A stretch of 64,000 bases of DNA from Heliopora coerulea (GCA_030142905.1 JASJOG010000077.1:1357001-1421000); one strand, 5' to 3'; positions 23,414 to 35,658 are shown, counted from the first letter of the stretch. A program made the numbers and translations. Notes: a model not told the origin generated them from the letters alone.

Positions 23414-24414
23414 CAGTAAACTCTCTCTAACCTGTACACCTCTGGGACCACTCTTACTGTCCGTCTTAAGGGCAGTTTACACGTGCGATTTTGTACCATG
23501 CGATTGACATCTTGGAGTATGTGTTTAACTGACGAGTGCGTCGAGGACTAACTATAGCAAATCATGAGCGGATATCTTGCTGCATAGACTGTCATGAGTT
23601 TATTACATACACCAGGATGACAATCGCAGCGTGCGAGATCGCGCGTGTAAACAGCCCTTTAGGTCCTACTTACACGAAACGAGCTAGTCCGGCTACCTAG
23701 CCAACTTGCTAAACGGGCTAGCCCACCAAACAGTGATAAACGTACTAAAGAAAATAATATGATTTCAAAACGAACCAGCTCACCTCATGTAATAATAATC
23801 AAAATGGGTGAACCAAGCAACCGGGCTAGTTTAATGTCAGGGAGCATGCGCACATACGTAACAACCCAGCTCGGCAAGCGGGCCAGCTTACTTCATGTAA
23901 TATCAAAACATAATCGTTCCCGGCTACAGGGCTAGCCCGTCAGCCGGAACAGCTCGCCTTCATATAATCAGGGCCTTAGAGAGGTGTCCATCTTAAATGA
24001 CGTAACCTGACATCGGCCACCAGAATTAAAGCGATGAGGCCTCGGTCACTCAGTGCTAGCCTTTCTGGCCCGAGAGAAAGATACGGATGTTTCGGGCGAA
24101 AGCCCTTCAATGTATGTCGGGTAAACATACGAAAAAGGAATTGTTAATTTTTGGAACAGAAGTCGTCTTCATTATGGTGACATGTTCAAATTTCGTTATC
24201 CAAATCAATTGATCAGGTCATTATTTGTCCGCTCTGGGAGGTACCTTGAACCGCTTCCCACCTGAATAGTGTCCGTGGTCCGGCTTAGAGAAAGTTCGGC
24301 TATGGTGAAATAATGGATAAACGGCTGGGCCAAACGTGGTGTCCATTTTAGGGAGGGGTCCTTCTTTGAGTGGTGTCCGTCTTAGAGAGGTTTCCGTCAA
24401 GAAAGAGTTTACCG
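23414..24414. mobile_element. Non-autonomous pogo/Tigger-like element (1,001 bp)
   Basis: Ends CAGTAAACTCTCTCTAACC and the complement of CGGTAAACTCTTTC, with TA on each side (23412-23413 and 24415-24416). Sub-terminal copies of GTGTCC..CTTAGAGAGG resemble the arrangement of the autonomous Tigger. It contains a nested MITE (23469-23658) and further decayed repeats at 23670-23975. Confidence 0.75.
23469..23658. mobile_element. Nested MITE with TTA target duplication
   Basis: Inverted ends AGGGCAGTTTACACG and CGTGTAAACAGCCCT, flanked by TTA at 23466-23468 and 23659-23661. A 3-bp TWA duplication fits the PIF/Harbinger group. 190 bp, non-coding. Confidence 0.7.
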
Positions 24415-24416
24415 TA

Positions 24417-24490
24417 GTAGCAATCGATGGTCTAGGCGGAAATCTCAATCGTGAAATAAACAGGACGGCAATAAATTTACATACAGGCAT
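24417..24490 (-). repeat. PLE terminal-segment remnant (RFPPG type)
   Basis: Minus strand reads an M-initiated peptide ending LRFPPRPSIAT, like the segment at 13579. It abuts the end of the Tigger-like element. A short inverted partner starts at about 24553 (GCTTCGTTATGCCTCTAAAT). Confidence 0.55.
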
Positions 24491-25084
24491 AACGAAGACA
24501 TAGATGAAGGATAAGAAAAGTCAGTTCAATAAATTCTAATACTTCAATCTATAGCTTCGTTATGCCTCTAAATTTATTGTCTGGGACATCATTTATGACA
24601 CGATTGCATTTAATACAATGCAAATTATTTCTCGCAACCCACACAATAAATTCTCACAGTTTTCAGTATCATCTTCACGGTAACATGTGGGTAAAATTTC
24701 ATTATTGACCGAGATTGACTGGTTAATCACGAGAGCTAATTAGTGCTTCATGAGATTTAATATTTTCTGAGCCGCAAGTGAGCAAGTGTTTATCACATTC
24801 TGTGTACATACGCCACACAGTTACGATCTACCTTTGTGCTTTCCTCGTAATTCATTGAGTCTTTGAAATATAACTTAATCTAAATTCCCATTGAAGGTGT
24901 GGACCAACGACAAGTACGTGTATAGTGTGTAAGAAGTTTTATTTTATTTTAAGAAGCTTTATTTTAGCAGGGTAGCCCATTCAGCAACTTGGCTGATATT
25001 CAGAGGGGCCCTGCATATAAAACTACACATGCACAATTATCAATAATACAAAATTAGACAATATAGCTAGTAATCATTAAAATG
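24491..25084. other. No gene seen
   Basis: AT-rich DNA. The right part (from about 24930) is probably the 3' end of the LINE remnant that follows on the minus strand. Confidence 0.4.
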
Positions 25085-25709
25085 TTAAAAATGTTTATAG
25101 ATCTGTGTTTTAAAAGTACTTAAAGATTTAGATTGTTTAATAGAAGCTGGGAGATTATTAAAATTTTTCGCTCCAGAGTAAACAAAGGATTTCTTAAATA
25201 ATTCCAATTTGGGTTTAACAAGGTAAATATTCTTGGCTTGCCTGGTATTTAGTCGATGAACAGATTTATTAAGAGTAAAATAATGATTAAAATAATCAGG
25301 CACTAATCCATTTAAATATTTAAAAACTAATATACACTTATGGATGATTCTAGTGTTTTCAAGGTTAATCCATTTCAGTTCTAACGTGGCTTTCCTTGGA
25401 TGACGAGCTTAGTTGTATTATTCTCCCTCCTTTGTTTAGCAGTCTCTGTAATTTCTCACTGCATCTAGCATTTAGACATCCCCACGTTGTGTCGGCATAA
25501 TTCAGCAACGGCTTGACCAAGGAGCTAAAGATACATTTAGATGCATCTATCGTAAGACATAATCTGATTCGCGATAGAACCCCCAATCGTTTATTTGATT
25601 TAACACAAATACTTTCTGTGTGATCTTTCCATGTCATACTTTCACTCGGAAACAACTCTTGTTTATTCGGAAACAACTCTTTGTCGGTACCACGGATGTT
25701 TGTGTCCAC
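25085..25709 (-). pseudogene. LINE reverse transcriptase C-terminal region
   Basis: Two collinear frames. The upstream one (25709-25365) contains TWKDHTESI...NKRLGVLSRIRLCL, FSSLVKPLLNYADTTWG and LQRLLNKGGRIIQ; the downstream one (25303-25085) contains PDYFNHYF, HRLNTRQAKN and FVYSGAKNFNNLPASIKQSKSL. Together these form the post-RT C-terminus of jockey/CR1-like LINEs. A frame break lies between them. Confidence 0.75.
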
Positions 25710-26109
25710 ATACTTTCTGACCCTCCAAGTATCACTACCTTCCTGGCAACCGTCCTTGACAAATATTCAAGCTGTGGTGTAAATGTCATTATGTCAAACT
25801 TTAGAGTGATCCAACGTTTTCGGCCGATAAGAAAAATCGTATTTTATCACACGTAAAAGATACGTTATTCTTGCAAGTAAAGACACGATATTTTTACATG
25901 TAACGATATTGGTTCAACGATCCGATATAAAGTCGTGTAGGTTATTTTATCAGATCAATCAGATCCGATGTCTTATAATTCGTATCTCGGTGGCGGTTTG
26001 TTGATTTCAGTTTGTTTGCCTGACGTTCATTTTCTGCGAACAAAACGAGCTTTTCTGAGAGCAAAACCAGACTAAAACTTTCCTGATCGCTGAATCAAGA
26101 ATCATCTAG

Positions 26110-27060
26110 TGCGCAAAAATTGTACTGTGGTGTGCTTAAAAGATCTATCCTGGGGCCGCTACTATTCCTTATTTGCAAAATTGACTTGCCAAATTGTTTG
26201 GAAACTACGGAGGATGCATTATTCGCCGATGATACAAACTTGAGTTGTAATGGCAAGTCAGACTTTCATATTACACAAAAACTAAATGCTAATCAAGAAA
26301 ATGTCCATAAATAGCTACTAGCTAATAAACGGGCACTAAACAAGGACAAGACCAAGTATATGATTCTCGGCTCACGACAAAGATTGGAGATGTTCCCTCA
26401 TAATAACCCTGATGTAACCACTGGAGACCAAAAAACTAAACAGATTACCAATAAAAAAGTTCTTGGAATAATTGTTGATGATCAGTTAAAACGGGACAAA
26501 CACATTGATGAACAATGCAAGAAAATTTCCAAAAATATCACATTATTACAAAGGGCCGAACAATATGTACCGGAAAAATCCTCACTATGTATAATTCATT
26601 AGTTTTACCCCATTTTAACTATTGTTCTACTGTATGGCATGATGGTAACAATGCCCACATGGAAAAACTATTTAAATTGCAAAAGCGAGCTGGTCGAATC
26701 ATTACTAGGTCAAATTATTATGTACGTTCCACATAAATTATTAATTACCTACAATGGGAGCTAATTTATGAATCATTAGATGTTCGTGAACTTGTAATGA
26801 TGCACAAAATATCGAAGGGTATTGTCCAAACATAGCTTACAAAACTTTTTACAAAATGTGAGAACCGTAATTATCATTTTCGTAGTAATGAAACTAAATT
26901 ATTGCTGGAAAAACTGAAAACAAACTTCCTCAAAGGAAGTTTTTCCTATAGAGGAGCAGTTTCTTGGAACTAACTTTATGTCAAAGTTCTAAAGGAGGCT
27001 CAAAATCGTTCTTTAAGATTACTTAAGAAAGCAATAAGAAATGAGAAATCTGAAAGACCT
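26110..27060 (+). pseudogene. LINE reverse transcriptase, middle and C-terminal part
   Basis: Starts in RT motif B/C: GVLKRSILGPLLFLI and LFADDTNLSC (FADD box), then KYMILGSRQ, LGIIVDDQL and, in another frame, LVLPHFNYCSTVWH and LFKLQKRAGRIIT. Broken by a TAG after VHK (about 26312) and later frameshifts. It resembles the missing half of the fragment at 1-695, but nothing shows that they were one insertion. Confidence 0.75.
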
Positions 27061-29677
27061 TGATATCAATAATATAATTATTAACGATGTTTTTAAATTT
27101 ATATGTAGTTTTTAGAAGACAGTTAAACTCTAGTTCTTTATAATCACTTGTAAATAATTTTTTACACGGCCCTTTGGAAATCAATGTCGACTGAAAGGTT
27201 AGCGAGTTTAAATAATTTTAAATAATAATTATAATAATCTTTGTTTTAGGCAGTACGTTAAGGCTTATGAAATAAACAAAATAATACATGGACGTGGGGA
27301 GATACGGAATTTATTTTCTAGTGTTCAGTTTCACCTGCCACGACGGCTGAGCTCGTTTTATTGGGTTCCTATGCAAAATTACGCGAGCTGATTGGTGGCT
27401 AAACACTCCGATATTTTACGATATTGGTTCGGTTTAATCCGCTTTTTATTCCGGACCGATACATACGGTTTTGGCGGGAAAATCCTCGAGCCAACTTTCA
27501 TGAAATTTAAGAAGAACTAACTACCTAAAATAAAAAATTCAGAAGAATAGAATGTGCGAGAACACCATTACCACTCTTGTTTGAAGTTCATTGAACAAAT
27601 GAACGCAAATGGACATTTAACGCGTGCAAACAAGAAGCCAAACGAGGAAGTCATGAAGTAAGGTAAACAGTAACATTCGACGACGAAAACCCTGTTAAAA
27701 ATGGAAAAGAAAACTAACCAAGAGCCATATAATAAATTCCTTATCAACTTCGTCTGCTGGGCCCATACTTGGAAGTATTTGCGTTCGGTTTTTGGCACAT
27801 ACCTCGCTCCAGCGTCGTTCGGTCTGAACGAATAAATCAGGCAAATACTTTCCCATATGAATCCCGCTCTCAGTTAATAAGTATTTAATCTTTTTTTCAG
27901 GAAAAATAACTTAATAATTTGAATAATGATTTCAACAGTTTTGTAGGAAGTCAAGTGTCTTCTATCAAAAATTCTTCAAACAAAGACGCTTTCCAGGAAG
28001 TACACTGTATAAGAGCCGAAAAATTGCAGAGTTTGAACTTCTGGTTGATTGTTTAATCATTGAAACAGGGAATGCGTTTTACTGTAAGTACTAGAAGTAA
28101 CAGCAACCCAGCGGGTAGTTTAACTTGTTAAAGTTACTTTTTCTACAGAAATTTTGTGACTAGTACCAGTTACAATCACCTTTTTCACAACGGTAGGTCA
28201 GCAACTACGTGTAGTGACCTTTAGGGGTACTCAAAAAAGTACAGGTTACCGGTACTTACAGCACTGTATAAGAGGTCTGGGGTTGTGCCACTTAACGGTA
28301 CACTAAAAGTAGTCAGTATAACAAAAAGTGGTTTTAGCTTTAGTGTAAAGTATCTTGGCCAAATCTAGTTAATACAAAAATTATCACAAACAAGAAGTAA
28401 AAAATTCAATCAACCCATCTGAATGCTAATTCTGGGCTTCATACTCTGATGCTCACTCTATTATTCGTAATTATGCACGTTATTATATCACACAACCACT
28501 ACAGCATAAATACCATGCAGTTTCCTCTAATTTTCTCCTCAGCCTAAAGAAGGACACACTGTCTGCAAACATCTAAGCACCATCTGAGTTTTGTCCATTT
28601 TGGTAACGATTTTTTGATTTCAGCCACGTGGTCACCTAATTTCAAACTTTTGATTAATGGGACTTCATTTAATCAGAAACTTAATCATTTACTCAACACA
28701 AAGATAACATCTGTTCCTTTAACATAATTTTAGTTATATATTTCTCATCTTTGACTGTTTCTATACCCTTACCCACGCATTACTGCATGTCTTCTCAGTT
28801 ACTATTCAACCACTATCTATATTGTAAATAGCCTGGTATATTATAGGCTAACACATCATGCCACTCCTAAAATGTTGCAAGTAAAGTTTAGTGACAAAAC
28901 ATAACTGTAATAAGTTCTTTATATTTCTATGTCACCCTCATATTTGTAATAATGTACAGTATCTTTTTACATTTATTATGTCCATATCCAATTAAAAAAT
29001 GAAAAAACTAATGTCTCTAACTTGTTTTTGCATACATACATATTAAGTGAATTTATTAGTTTGGCATGTTCTGATGAAAGTCTTGTCAAAATTTCATATA
29101 CAGTAATGTATCACTGATCCTATGTATATAAATAGCATTTGCCCAGTAAATTGTGTGAAGTATATTATTGTAAACAATTTGCTGGGCATTGCTATTGATA
29201 GTAAAGTTGTGATTTCCATCAGGGCCATCAATAATAGATATCTTAAAAAAACAACACATTTGTTGTACCCCAGTATAGAGAATTAGGGGATTGACATGGG
29301 TGGTTCTGTTTTACAATACTCCTGACCATGTGAGCTTCTATGGTCTCCTCAACAATAATACTTTTTTATACTCAAAATTATTACAGTATGTAGCACAAAA
29401 CATCCAATTGCTACTGATGGTACTCACAACTTCAATCTTTTTTTTTTTTTTTTGCAAGAGTTTGCCATATCCCCTTAATCCAATTTAAGCATTATTCTAT
29501 TGGATTACAAGCTGATTGTTGCACTTTGTTAAAACAAATCAGCACTAGCCTGGCAAGTTCCATATTCCATTATATTATGAATAAATTAACTAATTACAAT
29601 GACGATATGTTAGATGATTAATTACAATGACAGTGTGTTGTGTGAGGATTAACGGAGGCGGTATCAGACGATAATTA
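27061..29677. other. No gene seen; AT-rich, probably transposon remnants
   Basis: Contains a hairpin at 29127-29185 (GCCCAGTAAATTG / CAATTTGCTGGGC) and a poly-T tract near 29440. The 76-codon frame at 27568-27798 has no recognisable similarity. Confidence 0.5.
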
Positions 29678-30193
29678 CTAGCAGAGGAAGGTGTTGATAT
29701 GTTGCATTTGTGTGTTTAATTCTGGTTTTTTATTTTGGATGTGAATAGTTTCTTTCAATTTGAGTGTGAAAGTGGTTTTGGCCGAATCTAAAATTTTAAA
29801 GCAGTTAGGTGTGTAATGGTTTTTGCAGTTTATAGAGTTATTGAGGTGTTTAAAGATGTAAGAATTTCGATCAGTTAAAGTGTGCTCTTTGATCCGCGTT
29901 GGGAAATGGCAAGAGGTTTCACCAATGTAACGGGAATTACATCCCGCACAAGTAAATTCATAAACTACGAGTGATTTAAGAGCTGTGGGAATCGGGTCCT
30001 TGAAACTGAAAAAAGTTTTGATTTTGAAAGTAGAGAACACTAGTTTGATGTTAAGGTCTTTACAGAAACGTTTACACAATTGTCTTATTTTGATTTGGGT
30101 AAGTCTAGAATATGTTTTAACATTAGTTAAGTAATATGGAATTTTTTCAAAACCAGGTGAGAGATGGTAACCTTGAAAAAACTTTGGAACCAT
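29678..30193 (-). pseudogene. PLE C-terminal GIY-YIG endonuclease fragment
   Basis: 171 codons on the minus strand. After an RT-connection region (KTFFSFKDPIPTALKS) comes YEFTCAGCNSRYIGET (zinc-knuckle cysteines and GIY-YIG core), the arginine helix FPTRIKEH and the Asn/Glu-containing end (LKLKETIHIQNKKPELN). This is the standard C-terminus of Penelope-like elements. The RT part is missing, so it is truncated rather than a complete gene. Confidence 0.85.
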
Positions 30194-30619
30194 GAATGCA
30201 TCATGGCCAGCTCCTATACAATCAAAGTTGTATCATCTCAAACCATGTTTAACAAGACATATTTAACAGGCCTGAAATACCTGCATGATTTGTATTTTAA
30301 ATTGTCAGTTGATTAGTTTTTTAAGTTCTGGCAACTCAAATTTCTAGTTAACTACCCAATCTTGTAATGGAAAAAAAATATAACAACATAAAACTAAACC
30401 TACTTAGTGTAAGTACACAGGTGATTATAGCAAATCTTGCATTGCAGCTGGTCAAGAATTACTTTATACTTCATTAGATAACAAAGGTTACCTAGGTGTT
30501 TTTGAATTATCATGACATTATTAATGTCTCTTTACTCTAATAACAATTTAAAATGATATGAGCATATCTCTGTACTGTGAAAGACAATGAAGTTAGTCCA
30601 ATCAGATGGTGAATAGAAT

Positions 30620-30625
<6 letters not shown>

Positions 30626-30698
<73 letters not shown>
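30626..30698. repeat. (TA)n microsatellite
   Basis: Near-perfect TA repeat; similar tracts at 31599-31645, 33836-33889 and 34186-34230, several of which are targets or borders of mobile elements. Confidence 0.95.
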
Positions 30699-30699
<1 letters not shown>

Positions 30700-30932
30700 C
30701 TGAGATGATAATGTTTACAATGATTCCAAGAGTGCTTGATACCATATGGGGCAGAGCTTAAATGTAGTATATATAAACATCACAATCTTCAAGATCAGAT
30801 ATGAGATACATCACACTGCTTCAATACACATGCTCACAAAAATAAAGTTGTATTTATCTTGTTCAATCTTCATCATGTAGTTTAACTGGCAAGATGAACA
30901 ACTATTACCAAAGTACCTAGCTACTATCAGCA

Positions 30933-30976
30933 ACTGTGGACAACTGTTTTGCCCTGCTGGGGCTCTTCAGCACAGT
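30933..30976 (-). ncRNA. Hammerhead-like motif with one core change
   Basis: Minus strand: stem I ACUGUG/CACAGU (6 bp), CUGAAGA, stem II GCCC-CAGCA-GGGC, then AAAAC instead of GAAAC, stem III AC-AGUU-GU, and C at the cleavage site. Every element is right except core G12, which is A; it follows a C, so this is the change expected from decay of a methylated CpG. Confidence 0.65.
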
Positions 30977-31258
30977 GTAACTGATGACAAGCCAGTACAG
31001 GCCCCAATGGGGCAAAAGTAAAACTAGGTTTGACAATAAGTTTCAAATAAACTTGAAATATCACTGTTATTCATCCTTTCTCTTGACATAAAACTTAAAT
31101 CTTGGGCTTATAAGATGCTATATTTTTGGGATTTACTTTATTTTTTACTTTTTGAAATTGATGGTTGGTAATAGCTTTTAGCACCAAACAGCTGCCCACA
31201 GTTGCTGATGGGCAGTTGTTCTTGCCAGTTGTGTGCATATATATATGTATATATATAT

Positions 31259-31334
<76 letters not shown>

Positions 31335-31396
31335 GTAGATAGATAGGTAGATAGATAGGTAGATAGGTAGATAGATAGGTAGATAGATAGGTAGAT
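31259..31396. repeat. (GATA/GGTA)n tetranucleotide repeat
   Basis: About 135 bp of GATA with scattered GGTA units at the right. Open frames over it are repeat artefacts. Confidence 0.95.
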
Positions 31397-31536
31397 AAAA
31401 TGTTACTAAAGAATGTTCGTTGTTACTATTAGTTTCACACCCATAGACGATCTTCAGACAACTCTGTTTTGTCCGAAGATTGTCTACAAGTGTGAAACTA
31501 ATAGTAACAATGAACATTCTTTAGTAACATTTTATC
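31394..31536. repeat. Palindrome with hammerhead-like motif in each arm
   Basis: Arms 31394-31440 and 31490-31536 are complementary apart from a CG/TG difference. Left motif (31419-31462, minus): stem I GUUGU/ACAAC, CUGAAGA, variable stem II, GAAA, stem III ACUA-A-UAGU, A at the cleavage site. Right motif (31469-31510, plus): same plan with core CCGAAGA and stem I UUGU/ACAA. Stem II is weak in both, so activity is uncertain. Confidence 0.55.
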
Positions 31537-31593
31537 TATTTTGCTCTATCTTCCAGGATATTGAGCACTTTTAGAATCGTTGATAAATCATTC

Positions 31594-31650
<57 letters not shown>

Positions 31651-31656
31651 TATATA

Positions 31657-33607
31657 CAGTGGCAGTCAAAAGTAGTTAATAGCTTTTTTGAGGACACATT
31701 TTTTGACATAACTTTTTATCCAATGGGCCATTTTGGTTCATTCTTTTTTTGAATGACATGCCATTATCCTTGCTACAAGGCTACTGCAGTGTATGAATAT
31801 AAAAACAACATAACTAAGAACTATAATCAAAAATCACTTTAGTGTAAACTACAAATAATGGCAGAGAATTGGTGAAGTCACCAAAAATATCTTGTTGCAC
31901 AATTCTGACAAACTCAGTGCAAAATATAACAGCATTAGAAATACAAGAGAAATCCTCTACACCAGACAACTGAATTCGATATTTTGAGGAAGATTATACA
32001 ACCCTAGTTTGGCTTCTGGACAACAAAATTCAAGACATGCCATCTCAGCTGGTTCACCACAATGACCTGCGTGCTGGCAGGCATCTTTGAGATAACGAAA
32101 AAGAGGAAATTTGCCAGATAAAATGAGATGGGTGCTAGAATAAAGACATTGCCTCACAATTTAAGATCAGTGTTCATACTACTCAGCGAATAAATCTTGT
32201 CCGCCTCTTGGAGGGGAAAGAGAAGAAAAGGGCAAAGAAACTGCGGACAAATGAAGCACAGAGAGCTGTTGCCAGGGCTCTGCTTGTGGAAAGATACAGC
32301 CAAACTAAAGTGGCGTCAAGAACCAATGTGTCTCAAGCTTCTGTATGTAATGCAAAGAGGTTTGAGGACATTGGTAGTGATTGTAAGTGTTAGTGCTCAG
32401 GGCAGCCAAAACTGTCCACTCCGTGTGATGATCATTTCCTCGAACGGAGATCTCTTGAAGATCACTTTAAGCCCGCTACAAAGCTAAAAGAGGACTGGGA
32501 GGAAGTAGGCATTCATGCCAGTGTCAGTACTATTTGCCATTGTGTTTGTGGTGCTAACCTGATGGGGCATGTTGCTCAGAAAAAGCCAATGCTCACACCT
32601 GTTCACAGATGCCACCAACTAGCATTCACAAGAAAGTACAAGCACTGGACTGAAAAGGAGTGGGAACGAGTTCTTTGGACAGATGAAAAACCATTTAGCA
32701 TCTTTGGGCAATAGGGAAAAACATATGTTCGCAGATGTCCTGGTAAGGAATTCAATGTGGAATGTCTGACACCTACTGTAAAGCATGGTGGAGGAAAGAC
32801 TCAGGTTTGGGCCTGTTTCACTGCCAACGGTGTTGGGCATATTCACCATATTAAAGGCATCATGGATCAGAATGTATACAAGCATATTTTAGTGCACCAC
32901 ATGCGGCCATCACTAATGCAGTTTGGAGGCAAAGATCAGGTAATACTTCAAGAAGACAATAATCCAAAACATACCACAAAGTCAGTGGAAAAGTACCTCA
33001 AATGTGCTGGGTACTTAGTCCTCACAGGCTGGCCATCACAGTCCTCTGACCTTAATTTGATTGAAAGTCTGTGGCAGGAGCTGAAAACCAGACTTCATCA
33101 TGCCTGACCCCAGCCCTGAAACAAAGACGAGCTGTTTGCACTTCTGAAACTTGAATGGGAAGCTCTTCCTCAAGAGATGCTGAGAAGCTTGGCCCATCCA
33201 ATGTCTGGATGCATTGAAGCAGTTATCAAAGCAAAGGGTGGTCACACCTTTTTATTTAAATGTTGTGTGATCAGAAAAGGCAGTAAACCATTTGAATTTT
33301 AAAGTTATTCACTTCAAATAATATTGTGTTTTCATGTAACAGATCATCAAGTATTATATAAGCAAAACTTAAATGACATAGAACATACATCTTTTACAGG
33401 GAAGGGGGGTGACATTTTTGCATTTTTAGATTTTTGATTATAGTTCTTAGTTATGTCATTCTTATATTCATACACTGCACTAGCCTTATAGCAAGGGTAA
33501 TGATGTGTCATTCAAAATAAGAATGAACCAAAATGGCCCATTGGATAAAAAGTTATGCCAAAAAATGTGTCCTCAAAAAAACTATTAACTACTTTTGACT
33601 GCCACTT
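31657..33607. mobile_element. Tc1/mariner element, 1.95 kb
   Basis: Long inverted ends of about 175 bp starting CAGTGGCAGTCAAAAGTAG, flanked by TA (31655-31656 and 33608-33609). It sits in a TA microsatellite. It carries one transposase frame that is interrupted by stops. Confidence 0.9.
32208..33250 (+). pseudogene. Tc1-type transposase with in-frame stops
   Basis: One frame reads an HTH region (EGKEKKRAKK...VASRTNVSQASVCNAKRF), then the catalytic landmarks LWTDEKPFSIFG (D1), QEDNNPKHT (D2) and SSDLNLIESLW (E3), giving the DDE triad of Tc1 elements. It is closed by TAG at 32391-32393, TAG at 32712-32714 and TGA near 33104, with a further stop shortly after; all lie in the same frame, so there are few or no frameshifts. 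No convincing start codon survives upstream. The copy cannot encode its own transposase. Confidence 0.88.
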
Positions 33608-33712
33608 TATATATATATTACATATATAAAGTAAAAGCAAAAGTGTATCATACAAGAAACACAGTTGATGATTGGTTTGAGAGTGCTCAATACCATGTAG
33701 GTAGAGAAAAAT

Positions 33713-33822
33713 AACTTTACTAAAGTTAGAAGAGCATTTGCTACTCAGAGTTTCATGTGTCTACAACATGATCATCATGTGAAACTCTGAGTAGCAAATG
33801 CTCTTCTAACTTTAGTAAAGTT
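33713..33822. repeat. Perfect palindrome with hammerhead-related sequence
   Basis: Arms 33713-33755 and 33779-33822. The minus strand reads AUGAUGA, UC, AUGU-UGUAGAC-ACAU, GAAA, stem III ACUC-U-GAGU, A. This follows the motif in 31394-31536, but with the first core C replaced. Confidence 0.5.
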
Positions 33823-33837
33823 ATATTATATATTTAT

Positions 33838-33890
<53 letters not shown>

Positions 33891-34142
33891 CTGAAACGGT
33901 TCTGTCTGTAGTTAGATGTCACTCTATGGCCTCTTGGTTCATATTGAGTGCTCTACAGAATGAGTCATGCCGCTAGCACATTTGTGCACGCTCACTAGTC
34001 TCTAGTTCGAGCACTCTGGCATGGGTTAGATGTACCACAAGTGTGGGACATCTGAGTTGCCTATATAATGTAGGCTACTCCATCCTGCTTATCAGCACTA
34101 CACTGATGAGGCCCAATAGGCCAAAATGGTTCCATCTGTAGT
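33891..34142 (+). ncRNA. Retrozyme-like unit bounded by two hammerhead motifs
   Basis: The right motif (34097-34142): stem I ACUACA/UGUAGU, CUGAUGA, stem II GGCC-CAAUA-GGCC, then AAAA (G12 changed to A), stem III AUGG-UU-CCAU, C, cleavage after 34136. The left border (33891-33912) keeps only the 3' half: GAAA, ACGG-UU-CUGU, C, UGUAGUU, with cleavage after 33906. The two predicted sites are 230 nt apart and the sequence after each is the same (UGUAGUUAG). This is the layout of metazoan retrozymes: tandem short units with type I hammerheads. TA microsatellites truncate both sides. Confidence 0.7.
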
Positions 34143-34182
34143 TAGTTATATATATGCATACACGAATAGGGTCATATCTGTC

Positions 34183-34236
<54 letters not shown>

Positions 34237-34239
34237 AAT

Positions 34240-35640
34240 ATAAAATAATGTGTATCTTATGCATGCCCAGACTGGACATGCCTCATTGTCTCTCAGAGTA
34301 CAGGGACTCAACTAATGTCACGTTCATTTTACATTGGAGTACAGAAGCATGCATGATGTTGCAAAAATTTGAAAAAACCTATGTTAGTTTATAAACACGT
34401 AGAAAATAGTATTTGTGTTCCAGTGTAAAGTGATGGTAGCATTTACATGTACAAAGCAATTCTAACTACAAAAATGCCTAAAAACATTCAGCCCATCTTC
34501 CAATTACTACAAGCCATTTCCCACTTGAAATGATATCCTTTATGTTTCTATCACAATACATGCATACTCTAGAAGTTTCTTTACAAGTACGACACTTGCG
34601 ATAAACAAAATCAGCATTTAATGCTTTACAGTATTGGGGTTCGTCGGACCGTAGCAGTACCTTTAACTGAACTCTAACCAAATATTTTCCTAACAGTATC
34701 AGACGTTTTGACGAGTTAAAACGTTCGACGATTCCAGCGGCTGTGATTTAATTACACAATAAACACGCTAGCAAATAGAAGAGCAGATTTTCTGCAATAA
34801 TCCCACTGGTAACCAAAAGGAGAGATTTAGAATCACACTCTTGGCACAAAGAAAAACAAACTAAGTTGCCTAAGATCTTTAACCAAACATAAACGTTATT
34901 ATATTTCTTTTGTTATTGTTTCACTGCCACAGGTACTGCCTTACTGGTAGCAAGATCAGTGGAGATGTCCAGCCGCGAGTATGTTCATCATCAGAAATTT
35001 GCTTTACATACCTGACCTTTCGGTCGTTAAAGCACACCGAAAGCCAACGAATTAGCCAGAAAATCAGCACCACAAAAAGAGCAAAAATATGTGAAAATCG
35101 ATTCGCTTAGATTTGGTTCTCATTGATCAACGCACGAATACTTTAACGATTGTGCTTGCACCACGCACTGATTACAACACAACGCTTATCACGGATTGTT
35201 TTGACTTGCGGTGTCATTGATTAATCGTATAATACTTCGTGTAATATATATACTTCGCCCATCATGAGACTTCCGGTCATATGCTTGACAATGCTTCCAC
35301 TTTGAAGGAAACTTCCTGGGAAGGAAATTTGGAGGAAATAAAGAAAATTTGAACGAAATAAAATGAAGAAAGAAATCCGAAGGATTTTTCGAGAATTTGA
35401 TGGAAATTTGGGGAAAATTTGGCGGAACTTTGGCGACACTATTTGGCGGCACGGAAAGATTTTGGTTCTTATGTTGCAGAATCAAGGGCCGCGGAGGCTG
35501 GGGGGGCTAGGGGGCTTTAGCCCCCCTTTTTTGAAAGAAATTAAATATTTCAGTATTGCTTTGAAAAACGTCTTAACCATGGTGAATGGTTATACAAGAC
35601 AGTTCTGAAAAGAACCAGAGGAACCAACACAGAGAGAGAA
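34240..35640. other. No gene seen
   Basis: Anonymous AT-rich DNA. A G-rich then C-rich inverted block (GGGGGGCTAGGGGGCTTTAG / CCCCCC) lies at 35500-35530 and a TTTGGNGGAA-type degenerate repeat at 35310-35460. Confidence 0.5.
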
Positions 35641-35658
35641 AGTAAATACTAAAAAGAA

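Noticed and set aside
30981..31020. CUGAUGA followed by GGCCCC-AAU-GGGGC-AAAAG as a second hammerhead
   Set aside because: Too long a spacer between core and stem II, no GAAA and no stem I pairing found.
31095..31517. 140-codon minus-strand frame rich in Tyr-Leu-Ser-Ile
   Set aside because: It is the GATA microsatellite translated; not a gene.
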